From Candidatus Izimoplasma sp. HR2 (GTDB lineage: Bacteria > Bacillota_I > Bacilli_A > Izemoplasmatales > Izemoplasmataceae): a DNA stretch of 64,000 bases. The notes beneath the pieces were generated by a model, which had not been told where the DNA came from, searched no databases, and saw only the letters and a program-made list of their open reading frames with translations. Each line of letters starts with the position of its first letter. Position 1 is the stretch's first letter. The stretch covers positions 1 through 64,000 of the forward strand of contig JRFF01000011.1 of assembly GCA_000753575.1 (NCBI GenBank), given 5' to 3'. The position numbers were made by a program, and so were the translations under genes. This document shows, in pieces, positions 45,101-52,028 of the stretch.

Positions 45101-48100
45101 CAAAGTATTTCATTAGCTCACTTTGACAATGTTCAGGTTGTTGAAGGTTATCTATATACTGCTTGTAATGACGATGCAACTGAATCATGTGCTGATTTTA
45201 CTAATACTAGATACAACGTTATTACAAATAGCTCATTTGAAAGCGGAAGCACTGGCTGGACATATAGTGGTGCAAGTGTTGTTAATATAAATGAGACTGG
45301 TTTAATGCAAGATATACTGGGTGAAAAAGCCGTGAGAATTATTGGTGATGGTAGTACAGAAAAATATGTTAAACAAGACTTAGGGAACCTATATACAAGT
45401 CAATCTACTTATATCATTGGTGCCTGGGCAAAAGCTGATGCAGTACCTAATAAAACTTACTTTAAATTTAATGATACATCGGGGCAACCATTAGGTGATT
45501 CAGATGATAGATTTTTTGGTCTAAAAATTAGTTGGTTTGATATAAATGATAATGAAACATATTACAAGTATTTAACTTTCAATCCTGATATTGAGGATTG
45601 GCAATTTCAAATGATTACTTTAGATGTTCCAGCATCGGTTCTATATTTAAGAATTTATGCAGTTTATCAAGGTGAGGGGACAGCTTACTTTGATAATATT
45701 CAGTTCTATCATGATAAACTTAGTACAGGATATTCTTATGATGCTTCAAATGGAAATCTAGTTGAGGTTGATTCAGTTGATGGAACAACTTTATATGATT
45801 ATGATACTGAATATAATGTTGTTTCTATTACTAAAGATGATATAACTACTTCAATTGATAGAAATACAACTTATCAAGTAGAAGAAGTATCTAGAAATAA
45901 TGTTAGAATTACATTTTCTTACGATTCATCCACAAATCAACTTATTGAAACATATATAGGATATGATAAAGATGCATCTACACAAGATAAATGGTTTAAA
46001 GCTTCAACAACTCACACTTCCGAAGGACAGTATATTGATTCTATCACCGATGAGTTTGGAAATACATCTAGTTCAACAACTGATTACTCAGTAGGTCTTA
46101 TTTCTGAAATTATGGATGCTATGGGTAATATACAGGAGTTTATCTATGATGAATACGGAAACTTAATAAGTACAACTGCATATAGCAATGTACCAATTGA
46201 TCCAATATCGGGTTCTTATGTTTATGATAATAATGGAAGGTTAAGTGAAATTCAACGAGATGGATATATTTATGAATTTATTTATAATAGTTTAGATCAA
46301 GTTGAATCTGTAGAGATTTCAGGAATTGAAGTAATGATATATGATTACTGGGAAGAAGTGGAAGGTACTACGACGTATTATACTGATAAACTAAAAGAAC
46401 AGGAATATGGAAATGGGGATTATGTATCATTCACATATACGGAAGAGAATCAAGTAAAAACTATTAGTTTTAATGGAATTATTAGATATGAATATGAATA
46501 TGATTCTAGTGGGAGATTATCTATATTTAAAGATATAAACAATTCAAATATTTATTTCTATTCATATGATTTAGCAGGTAGAATTGAATCAGTTATTGAT
46601 AAAGATGGAAATGAAATAAGCTATACTTATGATAGTAGTGGAAATCTAAATAGTTATGATTATAGTATTGGATCGTCAAGTAGAGAAGTACTTTATTACT
46701 ATAACCTAACTACTGGAGAGTATGATTATACGCAATATGATGTTGGTTCAACTGAAGTAACAATTGATTACAATTATGAAAATGATTCACTAAGAAGATT
46801 AGATACAATTGAATTAACAATTGGAGCTATTTCATTTACAAAAGATTTTGGATACAATAGTAGTTCTGTTGATCCAACAATGGGTAATGCGACAAATAGA
46901 GTTTCAAATATTACTTATAATAATAATGGTACAGAAACATTCTATACATATACATATGATGAAAATCATAATATAGTTGAGATTAGAGTATATGATGATA
47001 TTTACTGGAATATAATTGATCAATATAATTATCATTATGATGGATTTAATCAATTAATTCGTGAAGATATCAAAGTTAATTATGGATCTATCTCAATGAC
47101 ATATATTTATGAATATGATAATCAAGGGAATATTATACTAATAAAAGAATATGAGTATACAACAAATTTTACAGTAACAACTACTCAACTATCAAGAAAA
47201 GAATTATATTATGATAATATGTGGGGAGATCAGTTAACAAAACTTGAAGTATACGAAGGTTCCACACAAGTTAATGAAATAGATTTACATTATGATAATA
47301 GTGGGAATCCTACATATGAGTATGATTGTTTGTCAGGAGCAAGCGTTGAATATGTATGGGATGGTAGACAATTAACTGGTTATGCAAACCAACATGAATT
47401 AATAACTTACAAATATAATGATCAAGGTATAAGAACTCAAAAGGATAATACTATTTATACATTAGATGGAGATAAAGTATTAGTAGAAAATAGAGGATCA
47501 AGTACAACTATATATTATACTTATGATCTTGATGGAACTCTATTAAGTATGAATTATAATGGAAATGAGTATTTCTATATAACAAACTTACAAGGTGATA
47601 TTATTGAACTTGTTGACATTAGTGGTACTACTGTGGCAAAATACAAATATGATGCTTGGGGAAATACAGTTTACAAAACTGGATCTATGGCAGATATAAA
47701 CCCATATCGTTATAGAGGGTATCGGTTTGATAATGATACTGGATTATATTATTTAAACTCAAGATATTATAATCCTAAGATTGGACGATTTATTAATGTC
47801 GATGGATTATTAGGTGAAGTTGGAGAATTAACTCAGCATAATGTTTTTTCATATGTTTCAAATAATCCTGTAAATTATGTAGATTATAATGGCTACAAAA
47901 AGAAGAAAATAAATGACTATATTTCTTTCTGGCCATCAAGGAAAATTGAACTATTCGAACCAATAAGTGGTCAATTAGGAATAAAGTATGGAACTAGACA
48001 TTCAACAGTATCAAGAGCGGGCTATTTAGATTTAACTGGGCCGACTATATCTACAATTGGTATTACAGTTATCAATGCTGAAATAGGTTTTATTTCATTA

Positions 48101-48370
48101 AGTTATGATGGTGAAATAACTGATTGGGGATTTGAACTTTTTAAAGGAGAACTTACTGCAGAATGCACCTTTAATTTGTGTGGAGTTGAAATTGGGGGGA
48201 GTTTTTTAAGTTATCATCAAGATTTTGATTTTGAGATGTTTAATCATGATCTTTCTGTAGGCGGTGAAATTATCTTAGGTGGTTTTGGATTTGAATTTAC
48301 TAGCTCGAAGGAAGGTTTTCAGTTTGGTGGAGCCTTTATAGTTGGATTCAAGTTTAGAATAAAAATATAA
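42119..48370 (+). CDS. WapA-like secreted RHS/YD-repeat polymorphic toxin
   Basis: A 2083-residue exported protein. A basic N-terminus with hydrophobic core (about 28-45) ends near EAAV and acts as signal peptide. Next are a beta-rich region, a DNRLRE-type domain (about 325-486), RHS plug and YD repeats (from about 510), two carbohydrate-binding-like jelly rolls (about 874-1008 and 1033-1194), more YD repeats, and the RHS core ending RYYNPKIGRF then NPVNYVDYNG (about 1885-1925). The last roughly 155 residues are a separate Gly/Phe/Ile-rich beta domain, the place of the variable toxin tip. No LPXTG. The domain order resembles Bacillus WapA. AGAAGGAG precedes the ATG. Confidence 0.92.
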   Translation: MFKRIRKPITTKETMSFVFLLNSFRKFLTIIAILGMIWGYVPWKQIEAAVIEEVQITDLSEEIDSSIQEENIYESVDLNPSLVPIDFEDITKRTETEKHFRKIDGTYEVAIYDQPIHYYENGEWKDIDNSLSENGTVFETKANKFKLKFPKKLDDNKQIKLTLDGYSIDWSILNIESSDIDVDDSTYSPNNIKELTNVNQAIIYKDIQINVDIEYIVTGDRVKENIILNEYIQGFSLTFEYKLKDLEIIQDDEGNILFINEDNEVIFTFEELYMFDVNEDLSYDIEFQLIETGNKTYEIIITPNDEWLQNAAYPVVIDPTLKSDTTTMNIYDTYISESSPTTNYASSTYMPVSSSSSASEYRALLYFYIPSSIMDQVITYSYLTLTKSSATVGRQINLYKNTETFSSGSATWANAPAFDTRVVDYHVITSDSKYIFDITKSVKEWQATGSTRTTGFTITDDEWYGAYNSVKQMGYSTVSSRPLVTIGYEEPSGLKDYWTYTSQDMGMIGTGYISDYTGNLTWVRNEYSLDNDYMSLTLNFFHNNHSRSVDIGYGDGWRTNYNIQILTDSVSGKYYMQNPDGNKIYFMNEECVTVYSGVQQCTSISEDGSRMILERNTYLGANQSMNIVTISNLKYNFNSSGRLTNIYNLKTQHYIRVYYIDTTSQKIDYVKDEAENRIEFTYDSTRLIKTEVQLKQPDSSLREVEKNHYYYDADNNINYMLRAYRYGTDTNTSWSSYERLEYTFDSNNKMVDGQNTTNSYKIEYGYDSQYRVDNVITTDSGLNIGELNITYELGKTTYTDFEGDSIYYIFDNYGHTVNVMDDFGNATFYKYSGLFPNAAGIWYSDADFSIIDVDPNYYNNHNLIESSDVIKQQHNPIVNHGFELGTWGWTMIEGTNGQINNSSYSNIGNQSLSIESASTTSYSYAYQSIYLEAGSYTASVWIDNPGGSPGAYIDVTGETSSGTVNKIYNSDGWEKVELTFYISTPRTITIKLVNQSISLAHFDNVQVVEGYLYTACNDDATESCADFTNTRYNVITNSSFESGSTGWTYSGASVVNINETGLMQDILGEKAVRIIGDGSTEKYVKQDLGNLYTSQSTYIIGAWAKADAVPNKTYFKFNDTSGQPLGDSDDRFFGLKISWFDINDNETYYKYLTFNPDIEDWQFQMITLDVPASVLYLRIYAVYQGEGTAYFDNIQFYHDKLSTGYSYDASNGNLVEVDSVDGTTLYDYDTEYNVVSITKDDITTSIDRNTTYQVEEVSRNNVRITFSYDSSTNQLIETYIGYDKDASTQDKWFKASTTHTSEGQYIDSITDEFGNTSSSTTDYSVGLISEIMDAMGNIQEFIYDEYGNLISTTAYSNVPIDPISGSYVYDNNGRLSEIQRDGYIYEFIYNSLDQVESVEISGIEVMIYDYWEEVEGTTTYYTDKLKEQEYGNGDYVSFTYTEENQVKTISFNGIIRYEYEYDSSGRLSIFKDINNSNIYFYSYDLAGRIESVIDKDGNEISYTYDSSGNLNSYDYSIGSSSREVLYYYNLTTGEYDYTQYDVGSTEVTIDYNYENDSLRRLDTIELTIGAISFTKDFGYNSSSVDPTMGNATNRVSNITYNNNGTETFYTYTYDENHNIVEIRVYDDIYWNIIDQYNYHYDGFNQLIREDIKVNYGSISMTYIYEYDNQGNIILIKEYEYTTNFTVTTTQLSRKELYYDNMWGDQLTKLEVYEGSTQVNEIDLHYDNSGNPTYEYDCLSGASVEYVWDGRQLTGYANQHELITYKYNDQGIRTQKDNTIYTLDGDKVLVENRGSSTTIYYTYDLDGTLLSMNYNGNEYFYITNLQGDIIELVDISGTTVAKYKYDAWGNTVYKTGSMADINPYRYRGYRFDNDTGLYYLNSRYYNPKIGRFINVDGLLGEVGELTQHNVFSYVSNNPVNYVDYNGYKKKKINDYISFWPSRKIELFEPISGQLGIKYGTRHSTVSRAGYLDLTGPTISTIGITVINAEIGFISLSYDGEITDWGFELFKGELTAECTFNLCGVEIGGSFLSYHQDFDFEMFNHDLSVGGEIILGGFGFEFTSSKEGFQFGGAFIVGFKFRIKI

Positions 48371-48380
48371 AGGAGAAGTA

Positions 48381-48713
48381 ATGATGAATATATATATTTA
48401 CTATCTTATAGCAATATTATTTATATTATGTTTAAGTTTTATTAAAGGTATTAGGTATAATATTATGAAATTGTTAGGAGTATATAGTTTTTGTTATCTT
48501 GAAGGTCAGAAAGAACGTAATTTCCAAAATTTATTCACAAAGTTTTTAGGGTATTCTTTCTTTATTTGTTGGGTGGTAATTACAGTAACTATCACCTTGA
48601 AATTTTTAGTTGAGCTAGATATATTTTACTTAATTGTTGGAATATTTTCATCAATAATATTTGGGGTTTCTACTAAAACTATGTTTTGGATAATCCATAA
48701 GTTTGGGTATTAA
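48381..48713 (+). CDS. small membrane protein, candidate immunity protein
   Basis: A 110-residue protein with three hydrophobic segments (about 3-20, 52-72, 78-100) separated by a short basic loop (GQKERN). No family recognised. It begins 10 nt after the RHS gene with AAAGGAGAAG, the usual place of the immunity gene for the toxin tip. A membrane location would fit protection against a membrane-acting tip. The next gene starts 4 nt after its stop. Assignment rests on position only. Confidence 0.6.
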   Translation: MMNIYIYYLIAILFILCLSFIKGIRYNIMKLLGVYSFCYLEGQKERNFQNLFTKFLGYSFFICWVVITVTITLKFLVELDIFYLIVGIFSSIIFGVSTKTMFWIIHKFGY

Positions 48714-48717
48714 TATT

Positions 48718-49245
48718 ATGAAAAAGAAGAATAATTTGCTTACTTTTAACTTAATTATTTTATCTATAATTACAATAACATGGGCAATATTTATTTTTTT
48801 TGGGCAACAACATATTGATGATACAAATGGAATAGACTCGTATCCTAATACTATAATATTTGATGATGGTATTTTTGAAGATGAATATGGTTTTTTCTCA
48901 TATATCTCTAATTTTAAATGTGCAGTTGAGAATGTTAGTAACAATATAAAGGATATCACCCTATGCAATAATTATCATTTTAATTCAAAAAAGACTTCTG
49001 GAGTTCTATTATTGCAAAATATAGATGAAGATATTAGTTCTGAATATTTTGTAAAAATTGATATTAGTGTATTCTCAGGAAATGCCTTAATATTAGTTGT
49101 TGCTAATAATTACACGATTCTTGATGAGTATATGGTAGATGAATATATAATTCAGATTAAAAATTACAATCAAAGTTACCAAATATATCTTATTACTGAG
49201 AGTGCTGAAATCGATTTATCATTAAATGTACAGCTAAAAGATTAG
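48718..49245 (+). CDS. membrane-anchored extracellular hypothetical protein
   Basis: A 175-residue protein with one N-terminal membrane segment (about 8-28) and an outside domain of about 145 residues containing two cysteines (FKCAVEN and TLCNNYH, about 20 residues apart) that may form a disulfide. No strong ribosome site precedes ATG 48718, so it probably depends on re-initiation after the gene upstream. An in-frame TTG at 48703 overlaps that gene. No family recognised. As second gene after the RHS toxin it may be part of the immunity or delivery apparatus. Confidence 0.6.
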   Translation: MKKKNNLLTFNLIILSIITITWAIFIFFGQQHIDDTNGIDSYPNTIIFDDGIFEDEYGFFSYISNFKCAVENVSNNIKDITLCNNYHFNSKKTSGVLLLQNIDEDISSEYFVKIDISVFSGNALILVVANNYTILDEYMVDEYIIQIKNYNQSYQIYLITESAEIDLSLNVQLKD

Positions 49246-49284
49246 TTATTCAATATTAGGATTATTTTTTAAAAAATTCTTGGA

Positions 49285-49303
49285 CATAAGGGATTCTCTT
49301 ATG
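49285..49303. repeat. CATAAG-N7-CTTATG inverted repeat
   Basis: A 6-bp inverted repeat in the 122-nt gap upstream of the WG-repeat-like lipoprotein gene, with no T-run. Possible operator. Confidence 0.35.
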
Positions 49304-49367
49304 ATTTGTATGCTTCTTATTACAACTTTAAATTTACATATTGGGTAAGTCATTTGGAGGGGTTTGA

Positions 49368-50702
49368 ATGATAAAAAAAATATTAATTTTAATTATATTA
49401 TTGATTTCATTAGTTTCTTGTGATAATCAAGATAAACAATGTATAAGCTACATTAATCCTGAGAGTAGTTATGAAGGAACTTTTTATAAAAACGAGTGTA
49501 GTACAAGTGAGTCAATATATTACGGTTTAGTTAATGATGATTATGATTTGGTTATAGAAACTAAGTATTCTTCAATCGATGATGGTACTAATAAATATTC
49601 TGATTTAGACTATCAATATGGATTTGATAGCAGTATTGAGTATTTAAGAGTTAGTCTTTTTGACAAAGATTTAGGCTTAACTTATGGAGTTATTGATAGA
49701 GAAGGAAATGAGATTCTAAGTATTGAATATGAAGAAGTAATAATTTTCCACCAAGTAGGCTTAATCTATTTTTCTTCAAGTAAAACGCAGTATATCTTAG
49801 ATATTAGTAGTGGGTATGTTACTTCTTTTGATTTTGAGTTTCATGAATTAATAAACTCTTTCTACATAATGATAAAAAATAATAAAGAGTATATATTTGA
49901 CAAATATTTTAATCAAGTATTCGATATAGGATTTAATAATGTAATTTGGATTTCTAGTGATGAAGTAATTGTTGAACTTGACAATGAATTAAAGGTGTTT
50001 ACTTATGATTTTCAGTTAGTAAAGTCTTTAGAAAATCTTTATGATTATTATAAATATTATGGTATTCCTGATAATTATCTTATATATATATTAAATGGAG
50101 AAATAATTCCTTTTAATTATCTTAAAGAAGTAGATTTAGTTTTAAGTAATTATAACTTTTTGATGTTCACTGATAATTACTTGATATTTTTAGGTGAAAA
50201 TTATAGGGTATTTGATTTTGATATGAATGAATTATACAAGAATTCCATTATACTAGATATACTAGATAATCAGATTTTTTTGATTGCTGAGTGTAATAAT
50301 TATTATTTGATCAAGGATAATTACAAAGTGTTAATAGGAGATAGTTTAACTGATTTTGAATATAGTTCAAATTTAATTGTTGATTCACAATTTTTAGTGG
50401 TGGAAAAACTAGACAAATTTTTGTATTATGATGAAGAACTTCAGTTGGTTGCAGAATCAGGTGATAAATGCATTATAAGAAATAATTCTGGAAAATATGA
50501 GTTTGAAGTTTTAACATATGCTGAATGTCCTATTAGACAGATAAGTGAAAATTATCGTTTTGTTGTAGTAGAAGATTTATATATTGAAGAAAAATACGTT
50601 ATTGTTTTTAGTGATGAAAAGGTATATATATTATCAAACGGGGGTAGTGTTATATTTATTGAAAAAAGCATTTATTCTGTAAACTATAAATATATACCAT
50701 AA
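49368..50702 (+). CDS. WG-repeat-like lipoprotein
   Basis: A 444-residue lipoprotein. The signal ends in a lipobox LVSC at about residue 18. The outside part contains segments such as TYGVIDREGNEILSIEYEEV that match the WG/KWG repeat (a Gly-x-Ile-Asp-x-x-Gly-x-x-x-hydrophobic-x-x-x-Tyr-Asp pattern); other repeats are too divergent to count. The protein is very acidic and aromatic (Tyr, Asp, Phe). GGAGGGG precedes the ATG. Last intact gene of the island; a surface binding or adaptor protein is likely, but not provable. Confidence 0.68.
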   Translation: MIKKILILIILLISLVSCDNQDKQCISYINPESSYEGTFYKNECSTSESIYYGLVNDDYDLVIETKYSSIDDGTNKYSDLDYQYGFDSSIEYLRVSLFDKDLGLTYGVIDREGNEILSIEYEEVIIFHQVGLIYFSSSKTQYILDISSGYVTSFDFEFHELINSFYIMIKNNKEYIFDKYFNQVFDIGFNNVIWISSDEVIVELDNELKVFTYDFQLVKSLENLYDYYKYYGIPDNYLIYILNGEIIPFNYLKEVDLVLSNYNFLMFTDNYLIFLGENYRVFDFDMNELYKNSIILDILDNQIFLIAECNNYYLIKDNYKVLIGDSLTDFEYSSNLIVDSQFLVVEKLDKFLYYDEELQLVAESGDKCIIRNNSGKYEFEVLTYAECPIRQISENYRFVVVEDLYIEEKYVIVFSDEKVYILSNGGSVIFIEKSIYSVNYKYIP

Positions 50703-50732
50703 GTGTAATATAATGATAAAATCAAATAGATA

Positions 50733-50780
50733 TTCTATTATGATTTATATAAAACACAATTTAAAGACTTAAAAGGCTAG
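50733..50780 (+). pseudogene. remnant of the 3' end of an ABC exporter gene
   Basis: In one frame this reads FYYDLYKTQFKDLKG and a TAG stop, matching the C-terminus of the ABC subunit at 37913-39889 (FYYDLYTTQFKDLVKDLEG). The first 19 bases are identical to that gene. No start or longer frame exists upstream (a stop lies at 50727-50729). A terminator follows at once. It marks either a deleted ABC gene or the outer edge of the inserted island. Confidence 0.7.
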
Positions 50781-50800
50781 AAATAGCCTTTTTCTTTTTC
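50771..50800 (+). terminator. terminator of the ABC remnant
   Basis: AAAAGGCTA-GAAA-TAGCCTTTTT followed by CTTTTTC. It overlaps the stop codon of the remnant and is a relic of the lost gene; it can still end island transcripts. Confidence 0.85.
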
Positions 50801-50850
50801 TATTTATAAATAGTAAAAAGTATTATATAATAGTTAGTGGAGATGGTATT

Positions 50851-51720
50851 ATGAGAAGACGATTTGGAGACAGAAAAGATGGATACAAATTAAGAAAAGC
50901 AGATCCCTTTTTTAGAATTATTCCTTACTTAATGAAAGAAAGATCTGATGCCCAAGTATTTTTTGAAGACAGAGTATACTTAGAAGAGACTGATAAATTA
51001 ATAAGACAGTTAAGAAAAGAAGGCCACGCTGTAGGCTTTTTGCATATAGTTATTGCTTCAATGGTAAGAGTAATTAGTCAAAGACCTAAGATTAATAGAT
51101 TTGTTGTTGGTAAGAAGACATATGCTAGAAAAGAGATATCTTTTTCTATTGCAATAAAAAAAGATATGTCTGAGGATACAGAAGAAACAACTATTAAAAT
51201 AATATTTGAACCAACTGATACTATTTATAATGTTATACAAAAAGTTAATAAACAAATTAATGACAATAAAAATACAGAAGATAAGAATAGTACAGATAAA
51301 GCAGCAAAGTTTTTTTCAATTATGCCAGGATTTTTAATTAATTGGAGTCTTAATTTTATAAGATTTTTAGATGCTCATGGTAAACTACCTAGATTTTTAA
51401 CTGATCTTAGTCCATTTCATTCAAGTATATTTATAACAGATCTTGGATCACTTGGAATAAAAGGTGTTTATCATCATATTTATAATATAGGAACAAATAC
51501 AATATTCCTTGCTTTTGGAACAAAAACAAAAGAACAGTATATTGATGAAGAAAATAATATAACAATTAAAAAGAGTATGGACATAAAAGTAGTAGTGGAT
51601 GAACGTGTTGTTGATGGCTATTACTTCGCGAAATCTATCAAATTAGCTAAGCGTATTATGGCAAAACCAAGACAACTTTTACTACCTCCTAATGAAGTAA
51701 TAATTGATAATGAAATCTAA
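50851..51720 (+). CDS. stand-alone E2 acyltransferase-like protein lacking the catalytic His
   Basis: A 289-residue protein with the fold of the 2-oxoacid dehydrogenase E2 catalytic domain (chloramphenicol-acetyltransferase-like) but without lipoyl or E1/E3-binding domains. The segment FITDLGSLGIKGVYHH matches the E2 'SNLG-x-x-G-I' strand, and VVDERVVDGYYFAK matches the DHRxxDG motif except that the catalytic histidine is E251. Trimer-type acyl transfer is therefore unlikely. TGGAGATGG precedes the ATG. It has no neighbouring 2-oxoacid dehydrogenase genes. It may be a binding protein derived from an enzyme, or use an altered mechanism. Confidence 0.75.
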   Translation: MRRRFGDRKDGYKLRKADPFFRIIPYLMKERSDAQVFFEDRVYLEETDKLIRQLRKEGHAVGFLHIVIASMVRVISQRPKINRFVVGKKTYARKEISFSIAIKKDMSEDTEETTIKIIFEPTDTIYNVIQKVNKQINDNKNTEDKNSTDKAAKFFSIMPGFLINWSLNFIRFLDAHGKLPRFLTDLSPFHSSIFITDLGSLGIKGVYHHIYNIGTNTIFLAFGTKTKEQYIDEENNITIKKSMDIKVVVDERVVDGYYFAKSIKLAKRIMAKPRQLLLPPNEVIIDNEI

Positions 51721-51755
51721 GTTTTTACTTATTTATAAAAAATGAAGATTTTGTA

Positions 51756-51784
51756 TTTACAATAGCGCTTACTTATGCTATTCT
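51756..51784 (+). promoter_or_regulatory. promoter of the ABC-F leader
   Basis: TTTACA (51756-51761) and TATTCT (51779-51784) with a 17-nt spacer. AATAGC and GCTATT (first and last bases of the spacer region) form a 6-bp inverted repeat across it. Confidence 0.6.
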
Positions 51785-51826
51785 AATAGAGTTAAAGCAA
51801 TTTTTTAAATAAAAAAAAAGAAAGAG

Positions 51827-51911
51827 GTGATGGTAATGAATAAACTTTTAGTAATGACAATGACATATAATGTTTCGAAAAATAGATTTTTTTGTGTGGA
51901 CTTACCATCAC
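51827..51911 (+). promoter_or_regulatory. 10-bp long-range stem sequestering the leader start
   Basis: GTGATGGTAA at 51827-51836 and TTACCATCAC at 51902-51911 pair without mismatch and enclose the leader ORF. Ribosome occupancy of the leader would break this stem and free its partners. Confidence 0.7.
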
Positions 51912-51928
51912 GTATGAATAGATATTAG
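51836..51928 (+). CDS. regulatory leader peptide of the ABC-F operon, 30 residues
   Basis: AAAGAGGTGATGG precedes an ATG opening 30 codons (start MNKLLVMTMTYNVSK, end PSRMNRY) that end 100 nt before the ABC-F gene. The peptide has no homologue I recognise. Its ribosome site and start (GTGATGGTAA, 51827-51836) are perfectly complementary to its own codons 23-26 region (TTACCATCAC, 51902-51911). It lies in front of a terminator-like stem. This is the arrangement of inducible ribosome-protection and erm genes, where drug-stalled ribosomes on the leader change RNA folding. Confidence 0.75.
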   Translation: MNKLLVMTMTYNVSKNRFFCVDLPSRMNRY

Positions 51929-51971
51929 CTTGTTTTACATACAAGTTATAAACGCTTATTTTGAAAAAGAT

Positions 51972-52008
51972 AAACGTCTTTCATCCGAGTGGTGAGAGAT
52001 GTTTTTTT
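51972..52008 (+). terminator. attenuator terminator upstream of the ABC-F gene
   Basis: AAACGTCTTTCATC (51972-51985) pairs with GGTGAGAGATGTTT (51991-52004), including G-T pairs, followed by seven T residues, 20 nt before the ABC-F start. A competing segment with ATAAACGCTT lies about 20 nt upstream (near 51950), and a CTTGT/ACAAG stem follows the leader stop. Confidence 0.8.
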
Positions 52009-52028
52009 AATGGAAGAAGGTGAGTATT

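Noticed and set aside
42119..48370. CRISPR-like or tandem DNA repeats within the RHS gene
   Set aside because: The repetitive look comes from degenerate YD-repeat codons, with no identical regularly spaced DNA repeat units.
39843..50780. Integrative element or prophage covering the RHS island
   Set aside because: No integrase, transposase, relaxase, phage structural gene or perfect long direct repeat was found; only the short ABC 3'-end duplication supports insertion.
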